Assembly (NCBI GenBank): GCA_963575745.1 | Contig: CAUYUJ010015020.1 | Coordinates: 98,142-162,141 of the forward strand | DNA: 64,000 bases | From: Prorocentrum cordatum | Taxonomy: Eukaryota; Sar; Dinophyceae; Prorocentrales; Prorocentraceae | Direction of reading: 5' to 3' | Shown here: positions 1-10,690 of the stretch, one piece after another | Numbering within the stretch: position 1 is the first letter of the stretch | Layout: each line of letters starts with the position of its first letter | Program-made: the position numbers and the translations under genes | The notes under the pieces: model-generated | What the model saw: only the letters and a program-made list of their open reading frames with translations | What the model was told of the DNA's origin: nothing | Database searches by the model: none

Positions 1-476
1 CACCATCGGCACCATCATCACCATCATCATCACCATCCGAGGGACGCGGCCAGACTCGGGTGGCTTCGCCAACAAGTTCTCGGCGGCGTTCTGGTGCAAC
101 ACGCTTGGAGCTCCTCGGTGCGGTCGGCCAAGGTAAATTTCAACATCGCTTTAGACATCGCGGTGGCTCCCTCCGTGCCCGCCTCGCGCGGCCTCACGCT
201 CAGTTTGTTCGATGTTGTCCCCCAGATGGATGCGGGGTGCGCCTCGATTGATGGTGGACATCGCCGTTCTGATGGGCGCCGCGCGGTTTACATCTGGATC
301 GAGATGCCTTCTGCTCATTCTGCCCGTGGTGGCGGCCCTGAGGATGACGATGGCGCCCCTCCACATGGCGAGGCTGGGGACGAAAACGATGGTGATTATT
401 GTAGTGCTGTGTCTCCGCCTGGCTCTCGGCGGCGTGGTTGTCCTCGGTTTCATCCAGGCCCGTGGCGTGGGACAGG

Positions 477-510
<34 letters not shown>

Positions 511-534
511 TTTTTTTTTTTTTTTTTGTTTTTT

Positions 535-576
<42 letters not shown>

Positions 577-590
577 GACGGCAGCTGCTG
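1..590. other. No confident gene; CAT repeat edge, poly-T and TA tracts
   Basis: Begins in a short CAT/CAC repeat. Bases 60-480 are GC-rich and open in several frames, but none gives a recognisable protein. A donor-like AAG followed by GTAAAT lies at 130-138, so an exon end here is possible but unproven. An interrupted poly-T run fills 480-536 and a TA dinucleotide tract 538-572. Confidence 0.5.
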
Positions 591-1290
591 CTGTTCGAGG
601 TGGTGTGCCAGATGCTGATGTGCCAGGTCGTGTTGTGCCCGATGCCGTTCATGATGATGTGCGCGATTCTGTTCGCAGTGTGCCAGTTCGTGCAGTGCGT
701 GATGTTGTGCCCGGCGCCGATGTGCAAGTTTGCGTTGTGCAAGGTGCTGTTCGCGTTGCCGTAGAATGTCATGCTGTGCCAGATGATATACATGATGCCA
801 GTCGTGATGACGTGCAAGTTTATGCTGTTCGCGATGCTGTGCCAGTTCGCGCTGTGCCAGATGCTGTGCACGATGCAGACGGACCAGCTCGTGCTGTTCA
901 CGATGCTATGCATGGTGCGGTGCGCGATACTGTTCGCGATGTGCAATTTCGTGCTGTGTAATAAGCTGCGCGCGACGCTGATGTACCAGCTCGTGCTGTG
1001 CCAGATGTTGTGCCCGATGTCGTACCCGAGGCTATACCAGTTCGTGCTGTTCGTGATGCTGTGCAAGTTTGGGCTGTGTTCGGTGCTGTTCGCGATGTGC
1101 CTGTTGGTGCTATACCAGATGCGGTTCGCGGTGTGCCTGCTCGTGCTGTTGATTTTGCTGTTCCTCCTGCTGTGCTTGCTCGTTCCTGTTCACGATGCTT
1201 TGCCAGTTCGTGCCGTGCAAGATACCGTGCCCGATGCAGTTCGCGATCGTGCTGTTGTTCGCGATCGTGCTGTTCCTTCTTCTTTGGGTC
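590..1290 (+). repeat. Degenerate minisatellite, GTGCCAGTTCGTGCTGT type
   Basis: About 700 bp of imperfect short units built on GATGCTGTGCCAGTTCGTGCT. Units are mostly multiples of three bases, so several + frames stay open and read as Val/Arg/Asp/Ala repeats in one frame and Met/Leu/Cys repeats in another. Open frames here are a by-product of the unit length, and I do not call a gene. Confidence 0.7.
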
Positions 1291-1715
1291 GTGACCTTTC
1301 CATCCCCGGCGGAGTGGGCGCGGGCGCCCGTGCGGAGTGGTGCTCAGGCGAAGTGCAGTCTCCTCGGCTTTCCCCCGAGGTAGCCCATGATCGCTCTCAC
1401 TTCCTTCGGAATTGCAGGAACTGTTCGGCAGACGCGAAAAAGGCAGATATGAAAATATTTGGGTTATTTTCGGATGTGTGATTCAGTTCTGGCGCGTATT
1501 TAGGCCTGCTCGTCACTTGTCGTTTTGCTTCTTAGTCTTCTTGTCTCGTTGCTCTGTCACCTCCCCTCTCGTTTCCTGTCCTCTCGCCTCGTCGTTTCTA
1601 CGCTGTGGGGTCGTCGTTGCTTCCCCCTCGGCCTTGTTTCCCTCCTCTTCTCCCTTGTTCCCTCGGCGTCCTTCGGGTTTGCAACCGACTAGTAAACGCT
1701 CGGAAAGGGGTACGA

Positions 1716-2605
<890 letters not shown>

Positions 2606-2840
2606 TGACGCTTCACGTATCCCCACCAGCTCCTGGACCTGGTTCCTGGCAGCTGCAGCCCGCACCCCCCCTCACGCCTGCCCGCCCGCTTAGGTGCTGC
2701 TTAGGCCGCCGGCCCGTCGGCGTTAGGCAATTAGGCTCTTGCGCGGCCCGCTCGGACCTTGCTCGCCGCTGGCGCTCTCGCCTGCGGCTGCGACGCAAAA
2801 CAAATCCCCACCAGCCCATCCAGAAACGATGCCCATGAGA
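2606..2840 (+). repeat. Two copies of the CCCCACCAGCCCATCC motif
   Basis: At 2608 GACGCTTCACGTATCCCCA leads into CCAGCTCCTGG. At 2803 ATCCCCACCAGCCCATCCAG is followed by AACGATGCCCA. The same sentence-like block recurs at 18.75 kb and 24.51 kb, with a weaker version at 50.96 kb. The function is unknown; it may be the edge of a dispersed element. Confidence 0.6.
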
Positions 2841-2954
2841 GCTGACGGTGGGAGAGAGGAAGAGACACGCATAGTTAGTCAAACAGCGAGGAAGGCCGGC
2901 CTGGACGGCGTGTTGGGGCCATCTCCGGGCCCTCGTGGGGGGTGGGGGTGGGGC

Positions 2955-3290
2955 GAAGGAGGAGGAGGAGGAGGAGGACGAGGAGGAGGAGGAGGGAGAA
3001 GGCGTGAGGAGCAAGACGAGGTGAAGGAGGACGAGGATGAGGAGGACGAGGACACGAGGACTAAGAGAGTGAGGATGAGGAGGAAGGGGAGGGGGATGGG
3101 GCAGGAGGAGGAGGAGGACGAGAGGAGGAGGAGGAGGAGGAGGAGGAGGAGAGAGGAGGACGAGGACGAGGGGGAGGGGGAGGAGGAGGAGGAGGAGGAG
3201 GAGGAGGAGGAGGAGGAGGAGGAGGAAGAGGAGGAGGACGAGGACGAGGGGGAGGGGGAGGATGAGAACGAGGAGGAGGAGGAGGGGTAT
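2955..3290 (+). repeat. GGA/GAG purine tract
   Basis: About 330 bp of almost uninterrupted purine on the + strand (GAGGAG units with GAC interruptions). A mirror-repeat-rich polypurine tract of this length could form triplex (H-) DNA. The Glu/Arg-rich open frames are not treated as genes. Confidence 0.9.
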
Positions 3291-3295
3291 GCCAA

Positions 3296-4020
3296 AATTG
3301 ACCCTCGCAGTGGCCATCTTGGCCATCTTGGCAGCTCGGAGCCGTCTTGGAGCGGTCTTGGGGCCCTCTGTAGGCGCTCTTGGGAGCCTTGGGGGCGCTC
3401 TTGGGTCCATCTTGGAGGAGATCGATGAAAGAAGGGGGAGCTTCAAGTAGCGTCGCCTCTCGATCGAGAGTGCCTAAAATTGCCTCTTGGGCCCCTCTTG
3501 GAGCATTCTTGGGGCGCTCTTGGGCGCTCTTGGGGCCGTTTTGGAGCTCTCTTGGGCCTCTCTTGGGGCCCTCTTGGGCCATCTTGGAGCCATCTCGAGC
3601 CCCCAGAAGGCCATCGAAAGCAAAATGGCGAGAAGGCCAGAATCATTGGTTTTCGCTTGAGCCGTCTTGGAGCGGTCTTGGGGCATTTGGAGCATCTAGG
3701 GAGCCATCTGGAGCTAGCTTGGGCTATCGTGAGGCAACTTGAAGGTCATCTTGGGCTCTCAGAGGCCCCTCGGGGGCCGCTCGGGGGCCTCTTGGCGGCC
3801 TCTCGGGTGCTTTTTGGAGGCCTCTTGGGGCTTCTTGGGGCGCTCTTTGGGCCCTTATGGGAGCCTCTTTTGGGAGCCCTACATGGCCTCTTGGGGCCAT
3901 CTTGGAGGCGGTCGGTCAAAAGAGGGGGGTACTCGATTTGCGTCCCCCCCCTCGGGGGCCACGATTCTCGTGAGGGGTGGCAAAAATTGGCCCTTCCAAT
4001 GGCCGAAAAAGGAGCCTCCG
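3296..4020 (+). repeat. CTTGGGGCC array, locus 1
   Basis: Degenerate tandem units of about 10-14 bp around GGCCATCTTGGGGCC, interrupted by conserved non-repetitive blocks: a GATCGATGAAAGAAGG-like block at 3419, a GGCCATCGAAAGCAAAA block near 3609, and a TGGCAAAAATTGGCCCTTCC block near 3978. The same blocks in the same order occur in the copies at 19.2-19.7 and 51.1-52.1 kb, so this is a dispersed repeat and not random GC-rich sequence. Confidence 0.8.
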
Positions 4021-4440
4021 ACAACTCGCGATCATCATCACCACTACCATCATCATCTTTGTTTCTCGTCGTCGTTGTTGTCATCATCATCGTCGTCGTC
4101 GGACTGTGTATTGATCCTCGCCGTCGGTGTCCTCGCGTTGCCGTGTTGAAGGCGTCGCCGTCGGCGTCCTCGGTGCCATCGTCGCTGTCGTCCTCGGTCC
4201 CGATTCCGGCCGGAGGCGTCGCCGCCGCGGTCCTCGTGGCCGTCGTCGCTGTCGTTGTCGCCCTTGTCTGTGGGTTAGGGCCATTTGAGTGTTCCTGCTT
4301 TCGTCGGGGCTGCCGCCGACGCGGCCGCCGGCATTTTCACATGCATGCTACACGGACATGCCGGAGCGCGCGACAGGGGGCCGCCACCAGCCCTGTGAGC
4401 ACCCGAGGGGAGCCGGGGGTCACACTCGCACCGCTGGTCC
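4021..4440. other. GTC/CGT-rich unresolved stretch
   Basis: Short CAT and CGTCGT runs grade into GTC-rich DNA up to about 4270, followed by GC-rich DNA that may be the intron before the MORN exon at 4459. No coding signature is visible. Confidence 0.4.
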
Positions 4441-4458
4441 TCGCGCTCGCTCCGCCAG

Positions 4459-4542
4459 GTCGCCCGACGGGATCTCCTACCAGGGCCAGTTCGTGGGCGA
4501 CCGCATGCACGGCGAGGGCATGTATCGCGGCACGCCTTCGCG
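4459..4542 (+). CDS. MORN-repeat exon (partial gene)
   Basis: The frame starting at 4460 reads SPDGISYQGQFVGDRMHGEG and then MYRG. This is a clean MORN repeat, with the Y-x-G-x-F core and the H-G-x-G-x-Y second half. MORN repeats bind phospholipids or act as scaffolds at membranes and the cytoskeleton, and are abundant in dinoflagellate proteomes. CCGCCAG immediately before 4459 fits a 3' splice site. The repeat runs out at MYRG, where a GC-type donor (TATCGCG then GCACGC, near 4529) is possible. The reading frame stays open past this point into a CTCTC tract, which is clearly non-coding. Neighbouring exons are not visible nearby. Other MORN pieces lie at 8.3 and 46.7 kb on the same strand, but linkage is not shown. 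The exon ends are inferred. Confidence 0.65.
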
Positions 4543-4609
4543 GCCAGCGCCTGGCCCCTCTTCGGCGGGAGGTCGCCGTCGGAAGCGTGTGGGGGTCACC
4601 TCGTTCCTC

Positions 4610-4858
4610 GTTCCCCCTCCCCTCCTCCTCGTTCCCCCTCCCCGTTCCCCCTCTCCCCCTCCTGTTCCCCTTCGCCCTCTCCTCTCCTCTCCTTTTCTCT
4701 CCTCTCCTCTCCTCTCCTCTCTCCTCTCTCCTCTCCTCTCTCCTCTCTCTCTCTCTCTCCTCTCTCCTCTCTCTCCTCTCTCCTGTCTCCTCTCTTCTCT
4801 CCTCTCCTCTCCTCTTATCTCCTCTCCTCTCTCCTCTCCTTGTCCCCTTCTCCCCTCC
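4610..4858 (+). repeat. CTCTC/CCTCT pyrimidine tract
   Basis: About 250 bp that is almost purely pyrimidine on +, lying just downstream of the MORN exon and probably intronic. Confidence 0.9.
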
Positions 4859-4874
4859 TCAGGAGCAGCGTTCG

Positions 4875-5135
4875 GGGGGGATAGGTTCACTGGGGACGCA
4901 TCGAACCCCAATCGCACATCGGTCGCCGATGGGTGCCCGATAGTCCACCCCGCCCAGGACCGTGCGGATCCGCTCATCGACCCCCAATCGTACATTGCTC
5001 GCCGTGCCCGAGAGTCCACCCCGCCCAGGACCGTGCGGATCCGCTATCAGGGGCCTACCGCCGATCTACCGGCGATGTATCGCCGATTCCTGGTCGATGT
5101 TTTATCCCCTAAGCCAGTCCCCCCCCCAACGTTTC
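4875..5135 (+). repeat. Dispersed repeat with CGATCTACCGGCGATGTATCG block, copy 1
   Basis: Matches 45.83-45.99 kb in order: a ggggataggttcac start, TAGTCCACCCCGCCCAGGA, CGCCGATCTACCGGCGATG, TCGCCGATTCCTGGTCGATG and a CTAAGCCAGT end. This copy has an internal tandem duplication of about 71 bp (TCCACCCCGCCCAGGACCGT occurs twice, near 4942 and 5011). Confidence 0.75.
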
Positions 5136-5234
5136 CCCTCATCTTCTACGCCATGCCATGCCGTGCTCTACGATGCATCGCACGCCCTCTCGCGATCATT
5201 GCCCTGCTCGACATCCGACTGTGCGAATAGAGAG

Positions 5235-5380
5235 GAGTTCTACGCCATGGTAAGGGATGGGAGGGAGGGCAGGACGTCAGATATGACGCGAGCGCACCTA
5301 GCTTGTCTTCTCCCCTCTCCTCCCCTCCCCTCCCCTTCCCCCCCTCCCCTTCCCCCCTCCCCTCCCAGGGAGAAGGCGAG
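5235..5380 (+). repeat. Dispersed repeat with GACGTCAGATATGACGCGAG core, copy 1
   Basis: The block around GGGAGGGAGGGCAGGACGTC followed by AGATATGACGCGAGCGCACC ends in a CCCCTCC-rich tail. The same block occurs on + at 18.53-18.63 kb, on - at 26.35-26.41 kb, and in a decayed form near 24.01-24.06 kb. Confidence 0.7.
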
Positions 5381-5650
5381 CCAAGAAGATGGGGCGGAGG
5401 CCAGGGGGCCCCGAAAAGGGACCAGGGAGTCTCCCTAGTCGTCTTGTGTCCTGCTGCCTGCAGCAAGTCTTGCCGCCGTGCCTCTGGGTGGCGACAGACA
5501 GATCGAGGAGCGCACAGGAAGCCATCACGTGTGACGCCTCGCGTCCCGAGGCCTGGGAAAACCGTGAACTGTGACACGCTCCTCCGCGTCGCGTCGGCGT
5601 GCCTCTCCTCCTGTGTATGGTCGTCCTCCTCTCCTCCTCTTCCCTCCTCC
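5381..5650. other. Unique GC-rich stretch, no gene seen
   Basis: No repeat or convincing coding signal is visible between the dispersed repeat and the next CTTGGGGCC array. Confidence 0.4.
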
Positions 5651-5654
5651 TCTC

Positions 5655-6260
5655 TCGGAGCCTCTCGGGGGCCTCTCGGGTGCGTCTTAGGTCCTCTCCG
5701 GGGCCTCTTGGGGGGCTCCTTGGGCCGTCTCGTGGCGCCCCTCGGCAGTCTGGCGCCTGCGCGGTCCGTCTTTAGGGACCCCTCTGGGCCGTCTTGCGGC
5801 CCCCTTGGGGCCCTGAAGGGTCGTCTTGGAGGTTTCCTGGGCCGTCTTGGAGCGCCCTTGGGGCCGTCTTGGGCCGTCTTGGAGGCCTGCTGGGCCGTCT
5901 TGGGAGCCTCTTGGGGCGCTCCTGGGACCTCTTGAGCCGTATTGGAACCGTCTTGGAGGCCTCTTGGACCACTTTGGGCTGACGGACGCGAGAACATGCG
6001 AACGCTCGAACACCTTTCGACTCCTCAGGAACCTATAATTATGCTTTTGACTTTTCGTGTCCTGCTGGGGGCCCTCTCGGAGCCGTCTCGGGCCGTTCTG
6101 GGGCGACCTCGAGCTGTCTTTCTTGGAGGCCCCGGGGCCATCTCGACGGCCTGGGTGGCCTGCCTCCGCCGTCCGGGCTGCCGTCCCTGGCCGCCCCGGA
6201 GTGCCCGGGGAGGCGCCGGGCCGCCGACGGTGCCGGGGTCCTCTTGGGCCTGGGGCCGGT
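5655..6260 (+). repeat. CTTGGGGCC array, locus 2
   Basis: Two array blocks (5655-5975 and 6056-6250) are separated by a non-repetitive spacer (5976-6055) that includes TAATTATGCTTTTGACTTTT. This is the same layout as the other loci of this family. Confidence 0.75.
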
Positions 6261-6269
6261 GTGAATACG

Positions 6270-6450
6270 TACTCCAGGTTTCGTAATGAAAGGGAGGGGG
6301 TCTGGACCCTCCACGACAAGCCATTTCAGACCTCCCCCGTGGGAGAACCCTCCAAAACATCGTCCCCAGACCCCCCAGGCCCTCCAAGATAGCCTGGAAG
6401 AGACCCCCCCGAAATGAGACCCCCCTCCCTTTATTACGAAAGCCGGGGTA
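6270..6450. mobile_element. MITE-like element with 34-bp TIRs, copy 1
   Basis: The left end TACTCCAGGTTTCGTAATGA continues AAGGGAGGGGGTCT. The right end is its near-exact reverse complement (AGACCCCCCTCCCTTTATTA, then CGAAAGCCGGGGTA). The element is about 181 bp and non-coding, and its centre is rich in GACCCCCC. A homologous copy lies at 47649-47827. A TSD is unclear here; TACG flanks both sides at best. Confidence 0.75.
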
Positions 6451-6489
6451 CGCCTGCCCGGCCAAGCCTGGAGGTGGGGGGGCCCTGCG

Positions 6490-6640
6490 TCCTGCAGGGT
6501 GTGTGGTGGACACCCCCCAGGTCTGGGCGACAGGAGGTGGAGTGCGCCCCCCCACCCCCAAGGGTGGGGCGACAAGAGGTTGGCCGACGCGGGGCAGAGT
6601 ACCCCCAAGGCTGGGCGGCAAGAGGCGGAGTATCTTCTAC
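6490..6640 (+). repeat. Short direct repeats (GGGCGACAGGAGG type)
   Basis: Three or four units of about 37-45 bp containing CAAGGGTGGGGCGACAAGAG or CAAGGCTGGGCGGCAAGAGG, followed by GGAGT or GAGTACCCCC. Open frames here are artefacts. Confidence 0.55.
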
Positions 6641-6880
6641 TTTGTGCCCCTCACTCCACCGTGTCTTCGCGCTTCTTGGTTGACTGTCTGAGGTGAGTGG
6701 CAAGTGCAAGCCGTGAAGACACAGCAGAGTGAGAGACACGAAATACCTAGAATCTGCTGTACTGGGAAGACCTTACGGCCAGTGCTGCCGATCCTGAAGG
6801 GGGACGACGACCACGACGGCGGCGTCGGCGGTGACGACGACGCTGACGTGGGGCAGAGTCCTAAGAGATGCTCCGTGGGG
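6641..6880. other. Unique stretch, no gene seen
   Basis: AT/GC-balanced unique DNA with a short GACGACG run (6805-6845). No coding signature is visible. Confidence 0.4.
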
Positions 6881-7215
6881 CCTCCTCGGAGCGCGCTCGT
6901 AGGCCTCTGGGGGGCAGTTTTGGGGCCTCTTGGGAGTATCTCGGGAGCCTCTGGGGAGCCCCCTGGGGGGTCCGTTAGGGGGCAGGAGGAGATCCCCAGG
7001 CAAGCTGAACAGATTCTCGTGCGGGGTCTCACCGTCGGAGTAATCCCAGCTGGGAGCCTCTTGGGAGCCTCTTGGGGGCCTCTTGGGGCCTGTTGGGGGC
7101 CTGTTGGGGGCCTCTTGGGGGCCTCTTAGGGTCTCCTGAGAGGCCATCTCTGGCGTCTTGGACCGCTTATTCGGCGATTCGGGGCCCTCTTGGACCGTCC
7201 TGGGGGCCTCTTGGG
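6880..7215 (+). repeat. CTTGGGGCC array, locus 3
   Basis: Degenerate GGGGGCCTCTTGGGAGCCTC units with an interruption (6975-7045). Same orientation as loci 1 and 2. Confidence 0.7.
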
Positions 7216-7464
7216 CTGTCTTGCCCCAGGACACCCTGGGGGGAGGATGGTATTCTGACCTAGGGCCCCCTCCAGGACCCCCGGGGGACCCTCCCCAGGA
7301 CCCCTCCCCCTGGAGAGAGATCACAGGGAAGGGGCTTCCCTTCCACTCAACTACGACGCTGGTCATTTTCGCTTTGGTTTCGCTTTGGCTGGCTCGCTTG
7401 AGGAGGATGGCCCAGCGATAGGGGGGAAGGCAGCGGCGACGGGCCCAGGGGAAGGGGGGTCAAA

Positions 7465-7493
7465 CGCGACGACGACGACGATGACGACGCCGC

Positions 7494-7528
<35 letters not shown>

Positions 7529-7562
7529 TCGACGCCGACGACGACGACGACGACGACGAGTC
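7465..7562 (+). repeat. ACG trinucleotide array
   Basis: About 95 bp of GACGAC repeat with a few interruptions; it reads as poly-Thr, poly-Asp or poly-Arg. Confidence 0.9.
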
Positions 7563-8280
7563 AAACAGAACAGCGCCTTCCACACGCCGACAGGGTTCGT
7601 GGATTTGTTGCCTCTGGGGTTCTCCGTCTCCACATCTCCTCTTCAGGTTGCAACTCCTGGGGGGTTGAGTTTAGCATCGGCCCTGGTATAACCTTGATCG
7701 AAGCCTGGACTGATCCTGTCTAATCTGGCCGAACCCGTGGCTGAATCCTTGCCCTCATATGGCCTGGTTGCCCCTCGATGTTGCGTCGTAGTCCCCAGTC
7801 CTTCCACGAAGACCCCCAGGAGTGGCCTCAGCCCCACCTGGCCTCCTGCACGAAACCCGCATCACGTTTTCAGCCTGCCGTGGCTTCGACTTTCCACTCG
7901 CCCCCCCCGCGATCGTGCTCCCAGGCTGTCTGCCCCGCAGAGGGCACCTGCACAGTCCACCGCCGTGCCCGGCCAGGTCCCGCAGGATGGTGCACAGATC
8001 TCCTGGGCCCTGGGGCCGGGGCCGCGCCGCGTCGGCTCGGTGGTGACCCCAGCGTGGGCGGATGGGGGCTGAGCGCCGGCGGCGGCTCACGATCGGTCGA
8101 TGTCGAGCGATCCGCGCTGTCGCAACGCTGCGATCCGTGCAGGGTTGGGCGATGAAGCCGAATTGAAGTCGTCACGGCACGAGCCTGCCGCGCAGGCATC
8201 CTCTGCGCATCGCGAGGCGCGAGGGCAGGGCGGCCCAGCGCTCGTCCGCCTGCGCAGTCGAGAGGGCCCCGGGCTCCCTG
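7563..8280. other. Unique GC-rich DNA, no gene assigned
   Basis: No repeats and no recognisable protein. It may be intronic, since it precedes a MORN exon. Confidence 0.4.
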
Positions 8281-8284
8281 CGGG

Positions 8285-8346
8285 CCCCGCGGACTCCTTC
8301 ACCGACGGGCGCTCCTACGTTGGCCAGTGGCGCGAGGGCCAGATGT
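8285..8346 (+). CDS. MORN-repeat exon fragment (partial gene)
   Basis: The frame reads DSFTDGRSYVGQWREGQM, which is the first half of a MORN repeat (DG-x-S-Y-x-G-x-W). The second half (HGxGxY) is missing, so it would have to lie on another exon, or the gene is broken here. The 3' end is involved in a tandem duplication: GCGCGAGGGCCAGATGTGC recurs 155 bp downstream without the DGRSYVG part. It could belong with the MORN exon at 4459 (same strand, 3.8 kb upstream), but that is inference. Confidence 0.45.
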
Positions 8347-8573
8347 GCCCCCTGCCGCGTCCGAGCGCGCCGGAAGGGCGAGGAAGGAGGAGCTGGTCGG
8401 TCGGTCGGTGGGACGTCGCTCGTCTGGGTCCTCCTCCTCCTCGTACTGCGTATTCCCCCTCGTCCTGTCAGTCCTCGTCCAGGGGCGCGAGGGCCAGATG
8501 TGCACCCTGCCGCGTCCGAGCGCGCCGGTAGGGCGAGGGAGGAGGAGCTGGTCGGTCGGTCGGTGGGTCGTTC
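8329..8573 (+). repeat. Tandem duplication of about 90 bp with spacer
   Basis: Bases 8329-8418 (GCGCGAGGGCCAGATGTGCC through GAGCTGGTCGGTCGGTCGGT) recur at 8484-8572 with few differences. The duplicated unit starts inside the MORN exon, so the second copy carries an exon end without an exon body. Confidence 0.8.
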
Positions 8574-9000
8574 GAGGGCCACGAGCGGTTCCGCCCGCCG
8601 AGCTCTGCCAGCGGGGTTTGGGGGGGTTTGGGGACGTGTTGGTCATTGAAAGTAGGTGCCTCTGGATTCCCAGGGCCTGATCTACTTCGGGCGCCTTCCT
8701 ACTTCGATCATCGACATGCTTTTGTTGTTCTTTGCTATTCTCTGGGCGGGCCCGAACCCAGTCTACTTTATCCGCCTTCTTACTTCATGCTTCCACCTAC
8801 CTCTGACTGGCGGGTGCGTCTCAGATCAAAGGACAGCCCGCCGTTTGGGCCCCATTGCCAGCCCCAACGTCGAGCAGAAATCGGGCGTAGGCCAGCAGGA
8901 CTTGCGAAGGGTGTGTGCCACCCGTGTGGCGCACAATTGGTTGCGCGATCCGTGGGTTGCGCCACAGGGTGCGTCATTCATGGGTTGCGCCATACATTGG
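8574..9000. other. Unique DNA, no gene seen
   Basis: Includes a decayed direct repeat around CGGGCGCCTTCCTACTTC and TATCCGCCTTCTTACTTC (8690 and 8770). No coding signature is visible. Confidence 0.4.
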
Positions 9001-9004
9001 TTGC

Positions 9005-9255
9005 ACCATGCTCTGTCCATGGGTTGCGCCATAAGTCGCGCCCTCGGCGGCCGAGCGTAGAACGGCCTGCGGTTGCGCGCTCGGCGGCCGATTCCAAAAC
9101 GACCTGGCTTTGGTTGCGCCGTAGCTCTCGCTCTCGGCGGCCAATAACACGGTCTGCTATGGGTTGCGCTGCAGTGCACTCTGCGGCCGAGGCCGATATG
9201 GAGTCGGCCGTCTATTAGTTGCGCCTCAGGTTGCGCTCTCGGCGGCCGAACGCCA
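9005..9255 (+). repeat. GGTTGCGC ... CTCGGCGGCCGA degenerate repeat
   Basis: Four or five units pairing GGTTGCGC with CTCGGCGGCC, spaced 50-70 bp. The nearby 8920-9030 stretch also repeats CATGGGTTGCGCC. Confidence 0.6.
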
Positions 9256-9356
9256 AATGATTGCCCAACGGGTGCGACCAATCAGTCAGTCAGTCAGCAC
9301 AGCTTACCTCGCGAGGAGCAAGTGGAGCTCGCAGAGCGAGAGCCACGACGGAGGCG

Positions 9357-10140
9357 GAAGCCCGTTCAAAATGCCAGGGGGGTGGGGGGGGCGTTTGGAC
9401 CGCGCGTCCGCTGACGTGGGTGGGGTGGGGCGCAGAAGCCCACGTTTGCCTCTCGGGTGCTGCTGGGGCTCTGGCGTGGTGTTCGGAGAAGTATTTCCGA
9501 GGGTCGGACAGATTTTCTCCTGACCACGCGCGGCCATGCCGATTCACAGCGTGTCGGGAAGGTCCACACCCATTCCACCCGTCATTCTGTAGCGCAGTCG
9601 TGCTACATGTGGACCACAGTGGATCATCATTGCGCACAGTGCCATTCAATGCGTTTTTACGCACCCCCTACAAGCGGAACCGGGCCCAAACCAGGCCTCA
9701 AGCGAAACCGCGCCCAAACCAGGCCAAACCGGGGCCGAACCTGCCAACGTTTTGAAGACGTTTCAAGCGAAACCGAGCCCAAACCAGGCCAAACCAGGGG
9801 CCAAACCAGGCGGATGTCGAGGATCTATCGGTCGGGGCGCGTTGCGAAACCAGGCCAAGTCAAGGGCCAAACCAGGCAAATTTCGAGGACGTCCTAGGCT
9901 GAATCGCCCAAATCAGGCTACATTCGATCTCCTTAATCAAGTTTCTTGCAGGAGTGGATCACCCCAGGGCCCCCCCGGCAGACGTAAGCTCGTTTAGAAT
10001 TTCACAGGGCGGGGGGGCGTTTGGACCGCGCGTCCGTTGATGCGGACGGGGTTGGGCGCAGAAACCTTCATTTGGCTTCCAGGTGTTGTATGGGCTTTGG
10101 CGTGGCGGTAGGAGAAAACTATCCGAGGCCGTAGATGGTC
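9357..10140 (+). repeat. Direct repeat pair flanking a CCAAACCAGG minisatellite
   Basis: Bases 9380-9520 (GGCGTTTGGACCGCGCGTCC, then GGGGCGCAGAAGCCC and GGCTCTGGCGTGG) recur at 10012-10140 with about 20% differences. Between them (9665-9890) is a degenerate 10-bp minisatellite (CCAAACCAGG) in which a longer block ending in TTCGAGGACGT or TTTGAAGACGT is also repeated. Confidence 0.7.
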
Positions 10141-10690
10141 AACGTTTACACGGTTGCTCATATTGTATTGTGGTCGCGCTGCCCGGAGGGTTGGGGGCGG
10201 GCCGATTTTGGTATGTGGGCGCTAAGTGCCGCGGGCGGTGCGGGGGGGGCGATATTTCCCGTTGTGGTCTACGCCTCGCAGGAGAATGGAAACGATCATT
10301 TTGTATCAGGGGTTGCAGGTCGAAACAACACAGGGGGAGGTTCGGCGTTGCGTTAGAATCTGATATGGGGTTTTGCGTTGTATTGGGATTATTGGCATTT
10401 CACTGCCATGGTTCACATAGCCCCGCGTCGCTTTGCACTGCTGTGCGTTGCTTGACGTTGTGCCGAATTGCTTTGCGATGCTCTAGTTTGAATCAGCCTG
10501 GCCACTTCAATTTGGCTTCCCAATCGTTTTAATACCAGTGCTTCTCGTCGAGACGTTTAGGGGATTCTCTGAGAGTGAACTGGGACCCTCAGGATCGAAG
10601 ATAAAGGTTCGATCGAAGATGGAAGTGCGGTGAATGGTTTGTCGATGGTGTCCCTAAAAGTTTTTCAATGGTGTGTATAAGATATTTTTT
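10141..10690. other. Unique DNA, no gene assigned
   Basis: Short TTGC-rich repeats (GCTTTGCACTGCTGTGCGTTG) near 10430 resemble the GCTTGGCATT minisatellite at 40.3 kb. No supported coding region. Confidence 0.4.

Noticed and set aside
212-470. Hydrophobic frame that could be a membrane protein at the left edge
   Set aside because: Other frames are equally open, no family is recognised and the frame runs into a poly-T tract.
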